A DNA stretch of 64,000 nt from Tanypteryx hageni. Lineage: Eukaryota > Arthropoda > Insecta > Odonata > Petaluridae. Location: contig CM054117.1 of assembly GCA_028673005.1 (NCBI GenBank), forward strand, positions 51,953,870 through 52,017,869, read 5' to 3'. The notes under the pieces are model-generated. The model was not told the DNA's origin, searched no databases, and saw only the letters and a list, made by a program, of their open reading frames with translations. This document shows, piece after piece, positions 13,601 through 28,200 of this stretch (its first letter is position 1; every line of letters begins with the position of its first letter). A program made the position numbers and the translations under genes.

Positions 13601-16600
13601 CCCATTTGTCGAATTGCAGTGTGCAGCTCATAGTTCACATTAGCAAGGTTCTTATAGCAATTTCACACTTTTTATTTCATAGCATTTTGATTTTGAATCA
13701 ACTGCAGCCTAACTTCGCTCAATTAATTTTTACTTCCAGTAAACAGCAATGTTCGAGCCCTGTGACGAGGTGAAATAATTATAAGAAATGGTTCATGTGG
13801 TGTTGATTGGTTACAATTTCAGATACAGTGGACCCTCGATCTAACAGATACCACATCTAATGGACTCGGATGGTGGTGCCAGGTTGGCTGTGTCCGCTAA
13901 CCATAAAGAGGCATGACACAGGTTGCATTTGCCTTTGAGTATCACAGCACAAATTATGGACGTAAATGGAAGAATGAATGAAAGAAATTTTATTTTTAAT
14001 GATCAAGTTGGTTCTGATATATAATAATACTGACAATTGTTTTCTTTGGAAAATAAACAAGGATTTAGTTACTTTATGTTGCTATTTGGAATCAAATTTT
14101 TACATTTTCAGGATATGGATAAATGATTTCAAAGAATAGGAGAATTTAATTTAATTAACAAGTAATATATTCCTTCCAACCATATTGACAGGCTTTTGCA
14201 CTAGTATTTTGTGATTTAAATGTTTTCAATAAACTATTTTATGAAATTTTTCATATAATTTGATGTCAGGAGGTAGTGAAAGGGTTAATTGATGATTTTT
14301 TTTTCATTAAGACATTGCATAAATCCAGGTTTTCCAAAATATTCTTGGTAACATATTTATATATGCACTTACAGTCTCTAGCAATAACCATTGGCGTAGC
14401 AGCTGGTAAACCAGCTGGGGCAGCACCAGCAGGTGTTTCAGTGGAAGCAGCTGTTGACTCAGCTTGAGCACGCCGAGCTTCCTCCTCTTGTCTTTGTCTC
14501 TGCTCTTCCATTGAAACTCGAAGAGCCTAATAAGAAAAAACAATAATGAGTCATATATTATCAAACTTAAAACATAATCCATATTGCAATGTGTCGATAG
14601 TCGATCTCTGTAAGAATTTCACATTTCCTAGAAGTTAAAAAAATAATAATGAAAAAAGAAAAAGCACTAAAAAGGCAAAAGTTTTAGATCTTTAACAAAC
14701 AGAAACGTAGGAAACAGACTATTTGGCAAAATGGTGCCAAACTTGAGCTCACTTGCTTAACGATTGTATTGGTTACTTTTAGAAACTCCATTAGTACCTT
14801 TAATGGTTTTTAACTGATAAATCATGACACAAATTACTGTATTTTTTGGCATGTAAGACTTTTTTCCAAAAAGATGACCCCCAAAATCAGTCTGCATCTT
14901 ATACGCCAAAGGTAAGGTTACTGTATTTACCCGAAAGGAAGACGAGGTTTTTTCACAAAAATGCCATTAAAAATATTAGGTATCGTCTTAGAATGGAGTA
15001 TGATAATTTAAGGTGAGAATTCACCCCTATTTTAAATGCATCATGAAACACCCAGATGTCAAGTATATGTCCATTAAAATATTTATTATTGCATAAAGTA
15101 ATACATCATATTTAATTAATTACTACATTACTTAAAAAAATTAAGGTAAAAATTCTTAAAATTGCTCCCACAGATCAATGGTTCCACTTTAGCGGTAGGG
15201 AAGTGTTTAGAGCTGGGTAGGTAATTGCATGACAAGTTGCAAAAAAAATTACTACAGCTGGGTGGTTCTGTGCGTAATATGAAACACAAAGTCATGTAGA
15301 CACCAATTAAGGTGTCTATTAACACAATGTAAACAAGACTGATACAATTTAAATGTATCTACTACAATTTAAACATGATGCTTTGCATTTGGTATGCCAA
15401 CAGCAGACGTAAAGTGGACGTGAGTTTCAGAGTGTAGAAAATTTACGAGAGCACTTGAATAGTACATGCTTTGCTGAGTTTTAAAGTGAAATAGTGACAA
15501 GATATTATTTATAACTTTTAAATAAGATACCCCAAACAAATGGCAGATCGCGCAGAGAAAAAAGTAACTGCGGTAAGAGGGAATATATTGAAAGGAATTA
15601 GAAAAAGTTACAACAGAAATTTGAAGTTAATGGTGGTGCGCTATGCTGAAGAAACAAATAATTGTGCGGCAGGGAGGAAATACAATGTGACTAAAGCAAA
15701 TGAGCAAAGGTGGAAGCAAGCAAAAGAGATACTTGAAGGTGCTAACTCAACACAAAGATCATTTAGTGGACCAAAACGAGGCCGATTTCATGCATTAAAA
15801 GAGGAAATTGCAAACTTCATACATATTCAAAGAATAGATGGTAAACCGGTGAAGCAGGATATCATTAAATTGAAAGCCCAAGAATTAGCACGATTGCAAA
15901 ACATTCTACACCAAGAATTTAAGGCTAGTAATGGATGGTGTGTGTGTATGATGTGTCATAATGGCTTTAGCCTGCGACAAAGAACTTCACTTCGCCAGCG
16001 TCTACCTTCCGACTTCATGGACAAACTAACAACTTTCCAGAGGCATGTAATTCGGTTGTGGGAAAGTCACAATTACCTTCTGAGCCAAATGGGTAATGCA
16101 GATGAGACAACCATTTGCTTCGACATACCTTCCAAATAAACAGTCAATGAAAAAGGTGCATAAAATGTCATCATAAAAACTTCCGGGAATGAAAAACTGC
16201 ACATTACTGTACTGCTGGCTGTATTAGCAGATGGAACAAAGTTGCCACCATGTGTTATTTTAAAATGCAAAACAGTGCCTAAGGAAGTACTACCAAATGG
16301 AATAATTGTTAAATGTCAAGGCCAAGGATGGGTGAGCTGATTTAATGAAGGACTGGTTAAGCATAGTGTGGAATAGATGACCTGGGGCACTTTTAAGGCA
16401 GAGAGCAATGCTTGTCTTAGATGCGTTCAAAGCCCACCTTACAGAGGAAGCTCAAAATACCCTTCATGGTATGAATACTGACCTTGTACTTATATCAGGA
16501 GGTATGACATCACAAATTTTAGTGCTAGATGTTGTAGTGATGAAGCCATTTAAGGATTACATATAGTCATTTTATTCAGATTGGCTTTTGGCAGGGGACC

Positions 16601-19600
16601 ATGCATTAACTTCTACAGGGAAAATTAAGAAGCACAGTATACCACTTCTCTGTAATTGGATCATTGCAGTATGGGAAAAAATAGATCCCAATAGTATCTC
16701 AAGTACATTTTATTTTATGAATTAAGTTAATCTAAAATGTTATATTTAACTGTTACCACATTATAATATTTTGTGAATGTTGCCAGATACAGACTTAATT
16801 ACGGCTGGAAATGATACACGACGTGGCCCTTCCTAAATGCCTTGTTGAACCAAAATACTTTTTTTACTGAAAAATCTTCTAAAAAACCAACATGTCTTAT
16901 ACCTTAGTGTCTTATATGCCAAAAATACGATAATTGCTAAATATTAAGTATGAATATGGCTTAAAAATCCTGTAGAATCAGCATATGAGTTCTGATAATA
17001 TTACGAAAGATAATGCTAGATATACTTTTGAAATGTGAAATTTCAGCATTGAACATGAATTGGAAGCAATTTGAATGGATCAAATGAGGAGAAGTAAAGC
17101 TCATGATAATCTAGATATTATGACAAGCCTAAATAAAATTCTGTGCAATGCAGTTTTCGACAGAAACTATGACACCTGATGTTTTTATTGCAATAGTGTT
17201 ATTTTTGTCTTTTAAAATCCTTTTAATTAATTAACACATTTACCATATTTCCTTAATAAATCTCTCAAATTTAGGGTACAGGCATTTCATGAATTTTGCC
17301 CATTCAGAAAGCTAGTGTTTGCTGAACACTTTGTCTATAGAAAGCATTCCAATGCACGTATATATGTGCTCAAGTGTCTTAGACCTTTACAGTAGAAGGA
17401 ATGACAACTTAAGTTATAGAGTTACAGCCATTGAACTAAATTTAACAATATTAATTTGAATGAGAAAAATATAACTTGAACACTTCAAAATTAAAGTTAT
17501 AAACATTTGAGTTATCAAGATTTGACTGTACATACAATATTTTGTTAAAGAATATTAATACACAATATTAACATATTCAAACATGAAAAATTAATGTCTA
17601 ATAAGTACATCAGTTATGTTTATACTTTCAAATAATTCAAAAAGTGAAAAATAAGAAACATCTTCAGATCCAATTAACTATTCGTTAACCAAACTATTCA
17701 TATTTCAGTGCTTTTATTGCAATAGAATTTAAGGTATCATTACAATTGTGATTTTTGGCTAACAAAAGCTCTTGCTCTGAATTTACTCACCAAGGCCAAT
17801 TCTGGATCTTCATTGGGATCAACTCCAAATTCAAATCCAGACCCTCCAAGACCAGCCCCTCCCATTCCATCTTCACCCTAAAAATTAATCATATGTTTGT
17901 AGATAATTAATTAATGCAACACTTTTAAACAATCATTTCCTTCGAAAGAAAACTTCTTGTAAATGGCATCTCTTTCATTTTTTAGTCGCATCAAAATATT
18001 TCTTAAAAATTATTTTAAATGGATGAATTGTGACTGCAGTTAATTACAAAGAAAAACAAGATGGAAAAGTATACATACTCCATAAATGAAATACACAGAG
18101 ATTTCAAAGGCGTTCTTTTTGGGAAACATGTATGAAACGATATAAAAGATTGGACGATTCTCGGATTTTAATTTTTTTAAACTATACCTCACAGACCACA
18201 TAGGAGAGTAAAATATGGATTTTTGTTGTTTGCCGAGAGAACCGTCTTAGCCAGAGCTGGGCAACTCAAACCAAGTGAAGAGCCACTTGAAGAAAAAATA
18301 TTCTTTAAGGAATCACAGAAAAAAATTTTTAACAAAAAAAACATTTTCTAAAGAGAAATTTCATTTTCCATACTTCCACTGAGATATTCCAGGTTGGCAT
18401 CAATTTTGGATGTCCTGATTCTTAATTGATTTTCCAAATTTGTATTTGGTTTCATTTTTTGCAAATTTTAATTTTGAAAAACGTTCCACATTGATATTTA
18501 CTTCCGAAAAGACTAACAATTTTTAAAGCATGTTCTCCTGAAAATGGGTTTTTTCCAGGTGTTATGAATTCGTTATAGAACTCTTTGTCAGTTTTATCCT
18601 CCATTGCTGATAAAATGTTCTGCAACTCATTATTGCATTGCAAAATCTATTAATTCTAATTGATATTCTTTATGAACAGAACTCGCATTAATGTAAAATG
18701 GGCTTGTAAAAATTTTGAAAAATTTATCGTAGATAGAAAATTTTCCATTTCGTTTGAAAGTGGGTATACAAAGTTGAGAGGATCATGCTAGTAATTAGAA
18801 GAGTAAAGAGAGGTAGAAACATTGGAAGACTTTTTTAGTTACTTAAAATAAATAACAATAATCATTCTGCCATTGTCCCACCGTTTGGCTCTTCTTTTCG
18901 TTTATTCTTTGTCATTGCTATTACTGTTGTTTGTTCTCCCGTTTGGTTGCTTTTAAATATATGATTTTGGATTTTGCTTGCTTTTTTAAAATTTAAATCA
19001 ATTTAATACCCAAACAGAAAGAACATGAAAAGAGCCACGTGGCTTGCTAGCCACGGGATGCCCAGTTCTGGTCTTAGCGATCGATATAAACAAAATATGT
19101 GATGTTTTGCCAAGGATTTTTCTCGATTTTGGTAAATGGAGTGCTCTATCCAAATAAATGTTTTAATCTATACCTCACATATCATATAAGAGCACGGGAC
19201 AGAAATGTGCTGCATTCAATTGTTGCTTGACAGGTGCCATTTAACGAGATACAAGTATAAGTTTATTAAAGTATTTCTGTTAAGTGGAAGTTCTAATTGA
19301 CGGATGCAGCTCAAAATCAGAATTGGGCAATAAATTTTAATAAGGATCACTTGTACTTAATTTAATCAAAATCCGTCCAGCGGTTTAGGAGATGAAAGTT
19401 ACGACGGACCAGACGTGCCAATAAGGCATTCCGCTATAACCGCTTCGCTCGTAAAGAATGCCTAATAATTAAGACTTATAATGTTGAAAAATGACCTTTA
19501 GGTAAAAAAAGAGGTTCAATTGTTCCTGGCGTAACTTGGTGGAATAATTCCATATTATGAAATGTCCTAAATTCCTTTTCAATGCACATTTTCATTTTTG

Positions 19601-22600
19601 AAAAGAATAATTTGGTTATCTGAATAAAAAGGTCATTCAACTCCAACAAATATGAAATTAACCCATACTTGAATAACGGGAGAAGAGATAAGTGCATCAG
19701 AGAGATGAGGTCCCGGCGGCACAGTAACCAAATGACTTCCAGCACCGTCCTTGCCATTCAGTGCATTGATGAAGGCAGTGAGAAGATCATTGTTGGCCAC
19801 CTAGATGCAAAAGGATAAAGTGAATTATGTTTGAAGCAGGAAGGTAATGGAGTTAACCCACTTACAGCATCTTCACAATAAACCCACAATTATTTATCAT
19901 GCAATGTAGCCTCCTTTTTCAAAGGTCTACATTATTACAACAATCTGCTCTTCTAACATAAAATACATGTATATCTATGAATTTAAAGACAAATAATGAT
20001 ACTACTTATATCCAAATACTTATTAAAAATGAATGTCTAATAATTAAATGTATTAAAAACGGCAAACTTTCATAATGTAGCCTAAATTACAAGTTAGTGC
20101 ATGTCTTTCAGAAAAGACACACTTTCCAAGATTTCACTGCTATCTATACCCTACACATGTCCCTTCCTATTACATTTCAAAAACTGCAAAGATGGATTCC
20201 CTTTATAAAAGTAACTATGCCACCTACAATAGGCTACTTCCCTATAAATGTAACTATGACTCTTCAGGCTTCTTTTGGCCAATTCTCTCTATGATTGCAG
20301 AGAATGTGGGGACATACATTACTCTAGCTAAATGCCAATTAATGACTAAGATATCATATGAAGTTTTCACTGGATACAATCATTCTTTGAACTATTTAGC
20401 ACCAAACAGGAAATATTTATAAAAAGACTAAAGCAGCTTATTGGAACTATCAGTGATAATTCAAAATTAAGAACATGAATATTGTGTAATGCAATAATTA
20501 ACAAAACTTCCTAAATAAACTAATAGACAAACAAAACCTGTATTCTGTACAAAAATCCAATGCTTAATTTATGTCCAGTAGTTATGATTCCACATTAAAT
20601 GAGTTAAAAACAAGATGATCCAAACTACTTTTGGTGCCTACTTTCAATTTAACACTTTCGTTATGGAAGACATCATATGATGTCGACTTTGGGAAAAACG
20701 CAACAGGGGGGGGGGGGGGTTTAGACTCAGTGTCTTGTGGGCATCCAAACCGTGTGCATCCTTTTCTAGTCGAGAGCACCATTTATTAGAAACCGGTTTT
20801 TTTGTTTTTGTAAGAAATTTCAGGTCTTATTATTTTTTATAAAATCTTTTTTATTTACTTTGTTATTTCAATGTAATATCAAAATATGTTTATGCTAAAA
20901 AAGTGGAAAAACATTTTTCTTTTATTTTTTAAGTTCTTGAAATGTATCAAAATATTTAAGTTTAAAAATGTACATAAATTTTTTATAGTTTTCTAACTAA
21001 ACAGACAGTTGAACTTGAACGACCTTCCAACTTGATCCAAGTAAGTGTTATTTGCTTGTATATATTGGTTTTATTATATAGTTTCTACAGTTTAGTAAAA
21101 AAGAATTTTATACTGAAGAATAAAATGGATTTTTTTAGTGGTCACCGGAAGCAAATATGGAACCCCAACCCCAACCAATTTATATGTGCAATTTTAATTG
21201 CTTCTCCCCTGTGAAAAAGGTAACATTCCAGTATTGAAGTAAAGAAAGAGGATTTTTTTCTTTTGGTCATTTGTTAAAAATGCCCACAGTCCACACGCAG
21301 TTTACTAAATAATAATAATCTGCAATTATTAACATTGCGATCTATTAGGATTGATGTTGCTACAACTATAATTTCAATGCTTCATAAAGAGCTTGAAGTG
21401 AATAACGCAGTTCTTTTGTCTATTTGAAGGCTTAATAGATGCTCATTCAATCAGAGGCAACAATGTGGGTTGCCTTAGCAACACCTGGAAATTGTACAAA
21501 AAGCCACAAATTTCAAAAAGAAATGCATATTTCTGACAAATTCTTCTGTGTAACATCTAAACATTGCAAGAATAAGATATTTTATAGTTTTAGCTATCGA
21601 ATAAAGTAAAAATGGGGAAATTTGGTCCATATTTAGATATGTATCTTAATTAATGAAGGAAAAAACCTTGTACCTTGAAAAATCAAAACTCCTGTGTAAA
21701 CATATTAGAAAATATAATTATCTTCAGGAGTTGAACCTGGGACACATATGTAAATGAAAATAGTTTTCTCGAGATCTCCTGGTTGGCAGAAACAAATTGG
21801 CATTTACACATTTCTCTATGACAAATTGTTCAAGAGATAAAAGGGGGATGGACAGACAGACAATGAGTAATTATATAAAGAAGATAATAATAATAACACT
21901 GAGGAACAAGGTTTTTGGTTCCGAAAAAATAATAGGTGGCCCTGATGTAGTTCGCAATGCAGATTATGAATCTATTTTTAAACTTTTCCTATCATGTATA
22001 TATTGTGAGATATGACACTTCCAATTATAATGAACAAATCCCAGAAATAACATATTCTAAACAAAAGAAGATTCAATACAAAACAACAAACTCTCATTTT
22101 GTTCTTTTTTTGTTTTTGCAACACATCTTGAACAGCGTCATTCTGGGGTTTTCAGTAGCAGCTGAAGGTGATCAAGAAGTGTGCCAAACAGTATGTCTCC
22201 TAAATGTAAATTGTTTTTTTATGGAGAATTTACTGTGAAACAATAGAGGTGCTTTACTCCTCTAATCAAAAAAGCTTAACAATTGTACTTCCTTCAGATG
22301 CAAGGTAGGAGACCAATATAAACAATGGCAGAACATATCACCACTAGCCATTTTTGTAACCGTGAACAGCAATTTGTTGACTTTTATTCTATAGAAGATT
22401 GTCTGTGCAACTGCAATGATATAATTGTTTTGATGGCATCACTGAGGCATAAACACAAAACAGAAGAATGGCGGCTGTTCATTGATTCTTCCAAGTTGAG
22501 TCTAAAAGCAGTTCTGTTGAATAATAGCATTATATTTCCATTGATTCTCATTGCTCATTCAGTTCCCCTAAAAGAATCACATGGGAATACGGAATACTTC

Positions 22601-25223
22601 TTAAACAGGATAGAAGATAACAGGTATAAGTGACCTCAAAGTTATAGTTCCTCTTTTGGGATTGCAGCTAGAGCACACAAAATACTGCTGTTTTCTTTAT
22701 GAGTGGGACAGCCATTCTGTCTCAGCACTACATTGTTCGCGATTGGCTAACTAATAATTGGTGGAAGGTCAAACAACGTACATAAAAGACTTGTTGATCC
22801 ACAAAATATTTATTTGACCCCTTTACATATCAAATTAGGACACATGAATAATTTTGTAAAAGGTATGGACCAAAATGGCTGAGGATTTCTACATCTTAAG
22901 GAAAAATTTACAATCACTGAAGCAAAGATTAAGGATTAAGGGTCTCCAAATATGTGAACTCATGAATGATGATAGTGTTGGAAGGAAAGGAAAAAAAGGC
23001 ATGGGCATGTTTCAAAGCAGTTGTCATGAATTTTTTAGGAAGAAACAAAGCACCAAACTATGAAGACTTGGTTAATAAAATGCTGGAAGCAAACCATGAC
23101 ATGAGGTGTAACATCTCACTTAAAATTCATTTCCTTCACTCCCATCTGGACTTCTTTCCTGAGAATTTGGGAGATGTGAGTGAAGAGCAGGGTGAGGGGT
23201 TCCATCAGAACATTCCAACAGAAAAACAATATCAAGGCAAATGGAACACTAATATTCTAGCTGATTATTGTTGGATATTAATTAGGGAAGCTCCTGGTAT
23301 ATCATACAAAAGGAAATTGTTTGCTAAATCTTTAACCTAGGATGTATTTGCATGTATTTTGCTGAGTTTCTATGACTAAAATACAAATGTTCTTCTAAAA
23401 ATACGCTTTTCTCCTTATCTAAATGTACTAAAAAAATTCTGACTGCAGATTCAAACTCAGCAGGCCAAAACCAAATAAAAAGTTTCAATTTGTTCTCCAG
23501 TGTAATCAATAACTGTATTTCTCAAAACAATTAGTTACAATGTAAATTGTAAATATCATTGTAAGTTATAACTATTATTGTAAATATTATTGTCAATTAT
23601 AGGAAGAATAATAATAATCAATAATTGTGAAAGAAATAATATAAATATTTTATTAATAAACTTTTTTAAAAGCAATAAAAGGGTTAGCTTATCATGGGAC
23701 TATCTGCGGGTCGAACATAATATGTCGTCATTATTTTTTTATTTAAAAAAATTTTTGACTAATTTTACATAAAAATACATTATAAATTAAAAAACAAAGC
23801 TATATGATTTTTTAGTCTGAAAGTTACACTCCTTGGCAATAATTCCTTCGATTTTTGGACCACAACGAACGTGTTATTTATTTAATACTTATATTGGCTT
23901 TAATAACTTGAAAATCATGACAGATATGTTCCTCTTTGTGCTCCCAAATTTCATAATTTAGCATTATAAAGTATTACAAATACATTTGAACGGAAAACTA
24001 AATTGATCATGCATATTTGGGTAGCAAAAATAACGTGTGTACTAGACTATATCGAATCCAAGTCCAACAATAGTTGTTGCTATGGCAACACTCTCGTAAT
24101 GAGTGATAAAAACTGCAAAAATGCTAGTATTTATGCGAAATTCGAAGAAATATGATCTATAAGCAAAATTCTGTGATAAAAATTAGAATCTTCATTCCTT
24201 TCCTCAGAGAATAGTACAAATCCCGCTCCAGTATTAGATTGTTTAATGTGCAAGAGAAAATTAACCTGCACAACGGATTTCATATTTCCCATGTAAATCA
24301 AATGGAAAGGATAGTTCCTGGTATCAAACCCTGGACTTTCAATCTTCGCAACAAAAACTATCCTCGGGAGCTTGTCCCAAGTAGCAAGATATTTTCACCA
24401 ATTATCATGAAAATCACTGTATCGGTTCAAAAGTTAATATGGGAAAGATGGACAGACAAACAAAATTATAAGCCTATTTCCATTCAGGAATTAAAATGTA
24501 TTAATGTAATTAATGTATCTATTAAAATACACTGATGTTAATTAATTAATTATTACTCATATAACACTAATTTCAACTCAGGCTAAAAAATACAAACCTA
24601 AAGGTAGAAATATAACAATCGCTATAACCTGAACACAAGATTTACTGAATCACTAAACTATATGCGAGAAAAGGGTCAGGAAAATCCATCTCTCTGAAAT
24701 TATTCCAAATTTATAAAATATTCTCAAAAAAATTAAACTATTAAGTTTACTTACTAAATTCATCTGATGCCAAAATCAAAATGATAAGTCTCACCTTAGG
24801 ACTCACCTCCTCACCAAAACTGACAATATCAACGCTGACTTTTTCCTTCTTCAGTCTTTTTGCAAGTTTCACAAGCTCCTTCTCTTCTGATTCAACTGGA
24901 CTACCCACAAAAGCAACAATTCTCATTTTGTGGTTTTTCCCTTGGCGATGTTTAAGAGCAAGCTGAAAAAAACAGCAATTCTAATGATAAGCATGTTTTA
25001 TGGATGCAAAAACCTCAATATTAGCATTAGCAATTTTTAAATGTGTATGTACTTCAACTGAATTAAATTAGTATTTTTAAAATGTGCCATACATCATCTT
25101 CAGTTACTCTACATCAATTATAGATTTTAAAATTCACATGAAACAGATACATTGTTCTTGGTCATTAATATTTCAACTTAAAGGGAGAAAACAAAATTTA
25201 TACTTTAATGGCTATTATACTAA

Positions 25224-25294
<71 letters not shown>

Positions 25295-28200
25295 ACTCTC
25301 TCTCCATCGCCGATGAAGGGCATATGCACAAAAAGCTTTCGTGTTTTTGTGTGCCTGTTTCTTCGATGCCCCCAGCAGCCTGCCAACTTGATCCCCAACT
25401 TGGTAAGTGTCCGCTGGGATTCCTTCAACACCTTCTTGCCACCCTCATCATTACCTTTCCTTTTCCTTAAGTTTATATATAGTTAAAACCTCATTAATGG
25501 AATCTATTAAAATTGTGTACATTATTTACGCAGACGATTATGCAAAATGCAATGATGGCTTTGGTTGCTCAACTGTTTGAATTTCGGCAAGTAAAGAGAC
25601 ATCTGCTCCAAAGGTATGAGCAACACCGTGAACTGCAAAATTCAGCTGATAATGAACAGTAAAACTTTACATGGAACGTGTATAATTATAAAAATTCAAT
25701 TTCTTAAGGCAATGTAAATGATAATTTCATTGGAAATAGACTTGGATGAAAAATTATCCTGGAGAGGTCGCTACTGCTATAATTTGATCTTTTGTGAGGA
25801 GATGAATGAAATTATCGTCACTAAATGTGGAACATTATTCAACATTGCAAAATTATTAATTGGAATAATATTTCAAAATGTCAACAACTAAGCCATATCC
25901 CATTCATTTCTTCGATCTCTAATTATGTATTCTAAGCTGTGCATGCATGCCCAGCACAATTCAGCATAAAATTTATGAAATTTACTATTTTGCCAAAAAA
26001 AGGTGGAATATTTTGGGAGGCTGGCTTCTATTCGGTGTGTGTGTGTATGTGTATATACTTACTATACTTACTTTTAATAATCTGAGTCAAAGTTATTGAG
26101 CTACCAATGATGGATGTTGTAACCCTCTAATTGTTTGGCTAAAGGAGTACTTTACTTTTAATAATCTGAGCCAAAGTTATTGAGCTATCAAAGATATTTT
26201 TAAAAATTGAATAAGTGGAACCAAATTAATATTTGTGATGTTCTATTAAAACAGATGTTGAAAGAATTTTTGATAGAAAAATCCTTACACAGCATCCAGA
26301 AATATATAGAGATGTGATGTTTTGCTGTAATAATAACAATCCACTGAAAAACAATTTGTTTTCCGCACTACAATAGTTTTGAGCATTGATTTCAGCATAT
26401 ATATTATGTAATATAAATTTATATTTACTTCATTTTTCTATTTCTCCTATGTTTGAATGTACAACTTAAATTTCATGTATTATATAGTTTATATTGACAT
26501 GCTCCTTTGTTTTAGTTGTAATTCTTAATTTAATTCATGGTAATATTAGGTAATTATGATTGTTTATTTGAATATCACTATAGGTATTTATAATTTCTGT
26601 ACCTTGACTTACTCTATCTTCATGTACTATTGTTCAACAGAATGAATAAATTATTATTATATTAATAAATGATAAGAAAAGTTGAAATTAGTGAGATGCT
26701 CTGACAAATATGACTAGAGAATTTTATTAAACATATATTGGATTAAAATGTTCCTTTTATTGAGAAATGGTTAATGTAGATATAATGCCTTGTTTTTTGA
26801 CTGTAAATCCCTAATAAAAGTTTTTTTGCGCCAAATTTTATTTATCCTCTTTTCCCTATGTCAAAATCTGGTCACCTTACACATGTAGTTACACAAGATA
26901 TAAAATTAAATACAATAATATTTCAAATATTGCCATTAACATATTTGTTATGTTACATACAAAATAAATTTTTAGGTAAACAACATTTTTCAATGCAATA
27001 AGAATACAGCTATAAAACTTAACAATTAATTAAAACAATACTTTTTACACTCAAGATTCATAATTATACCAAATATGCATTCTTCAAATATTTTATATAG
27101 ATAATATAAAAATATTAATATGAAATAAGATTAATAAACCACTACATAAATGTTTCGAATAGATGATGCTTTCTAAGTTCTTTTAACTGAAACATGCAGC
27201 AGATCAACTTTGCAAGTGAATTCATTAGCATATCTATGCAGTCTTTCAACTATTGAATACTTACCATAATTTGTTCTACCATAATTTTTGTGAAATAATT
27301 GGAAGGACCTTACTTGATGGGGAGCATAAATACTGATTAATTTATTGATTTAAGTGCTATTAATGTAATTATGTACTTAATATATTATTAAAAAATATAA
27401 AATCTGCTGTTTAAGCCAAAAAGAAAAGGTATCAGTATTGAGAAATTTTAGTTTGGAGTTACAATCAATATCTGAATATCTCGTTTAATTTGAAGCCAAT
27501 GTATCTAAGAAATTTATAATGAACTCTTAAATAATTTCTTTATGAGAGTCATAGTAAGGGCTCCAAATAGAAGAAGCAAACTCAAGTTGAAACTGAACAA
27601 GAGACCACTAATATTTTTAAAGGTATTAATATTAGTAAAGCGCTGTGTATTTCTTATCAAAAAACCAAGTTGTTTTTTGAGCATTTTTACTACTCAAGTT
27701 AAAATGGAGAACAAAATGTTAGACATGGATCAAATTTAACTCATTTTACAACAAAGACTGTAGAGATCAAGTCAGTCGCAGTTGCTGACAATATTTTTAC
27801 TGTAACTGGCGTAATGCTAAATAAATTCACGCTTAAGTAATGATTAATGAAGAACTTACGTGTGCAATGCGTATTCCTATCAAAAGGTTGATGTTTCCAT
27901 CTGGTTGAACTTGGTGTAGCTTGGAAAGTATCCGACCAACATCACTAGTAAGAGTGGCTAATACTTCCACACTAAAATAAATACCCTTAATTTTAGAAAA
28001 AATTACTTAATGGGAAGAATGCACAATTTTAACTAAATATTTACATACTTAGCTAGAGTAAGAAGACCAACATTATTTTCAGCATTGGTTCGAATTTTGG
28101 AGTGGCAAACTAAATTCACAGCATCCTGCTGAGCTTGAAGTCTCGTTGGCAAAAAATCTCCATTTCTCATATAATCACTATTGTCAACACTTAAGAAAAA

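Larger units (their letters stand above)
14837..16930 (+). mobile_element. pogo/Tigger transposon with partial transposase gene
   Basis: 2094 bp between TA dinucleotides. The ends are CTGTATTTTTTGGCATGTAA and, reverse complemented, TCGTATTTTTGGCATATAAG. A transposase frame opens at 15540 and decays after 16139. This is the coding relative of the shorter copies at 7371, 35368, 39040, 45515 and 63751. A second, unrelated-looking repeat start (ACTGTATTTACCCG) at about 14933 suggests a nested insertion near the left end. Confidence 0.85.

Noticed and set aside
25084..25486. Frames with long Tyr-Ile runs
   Set aside because: Translations of the (TA)n microsatellite.
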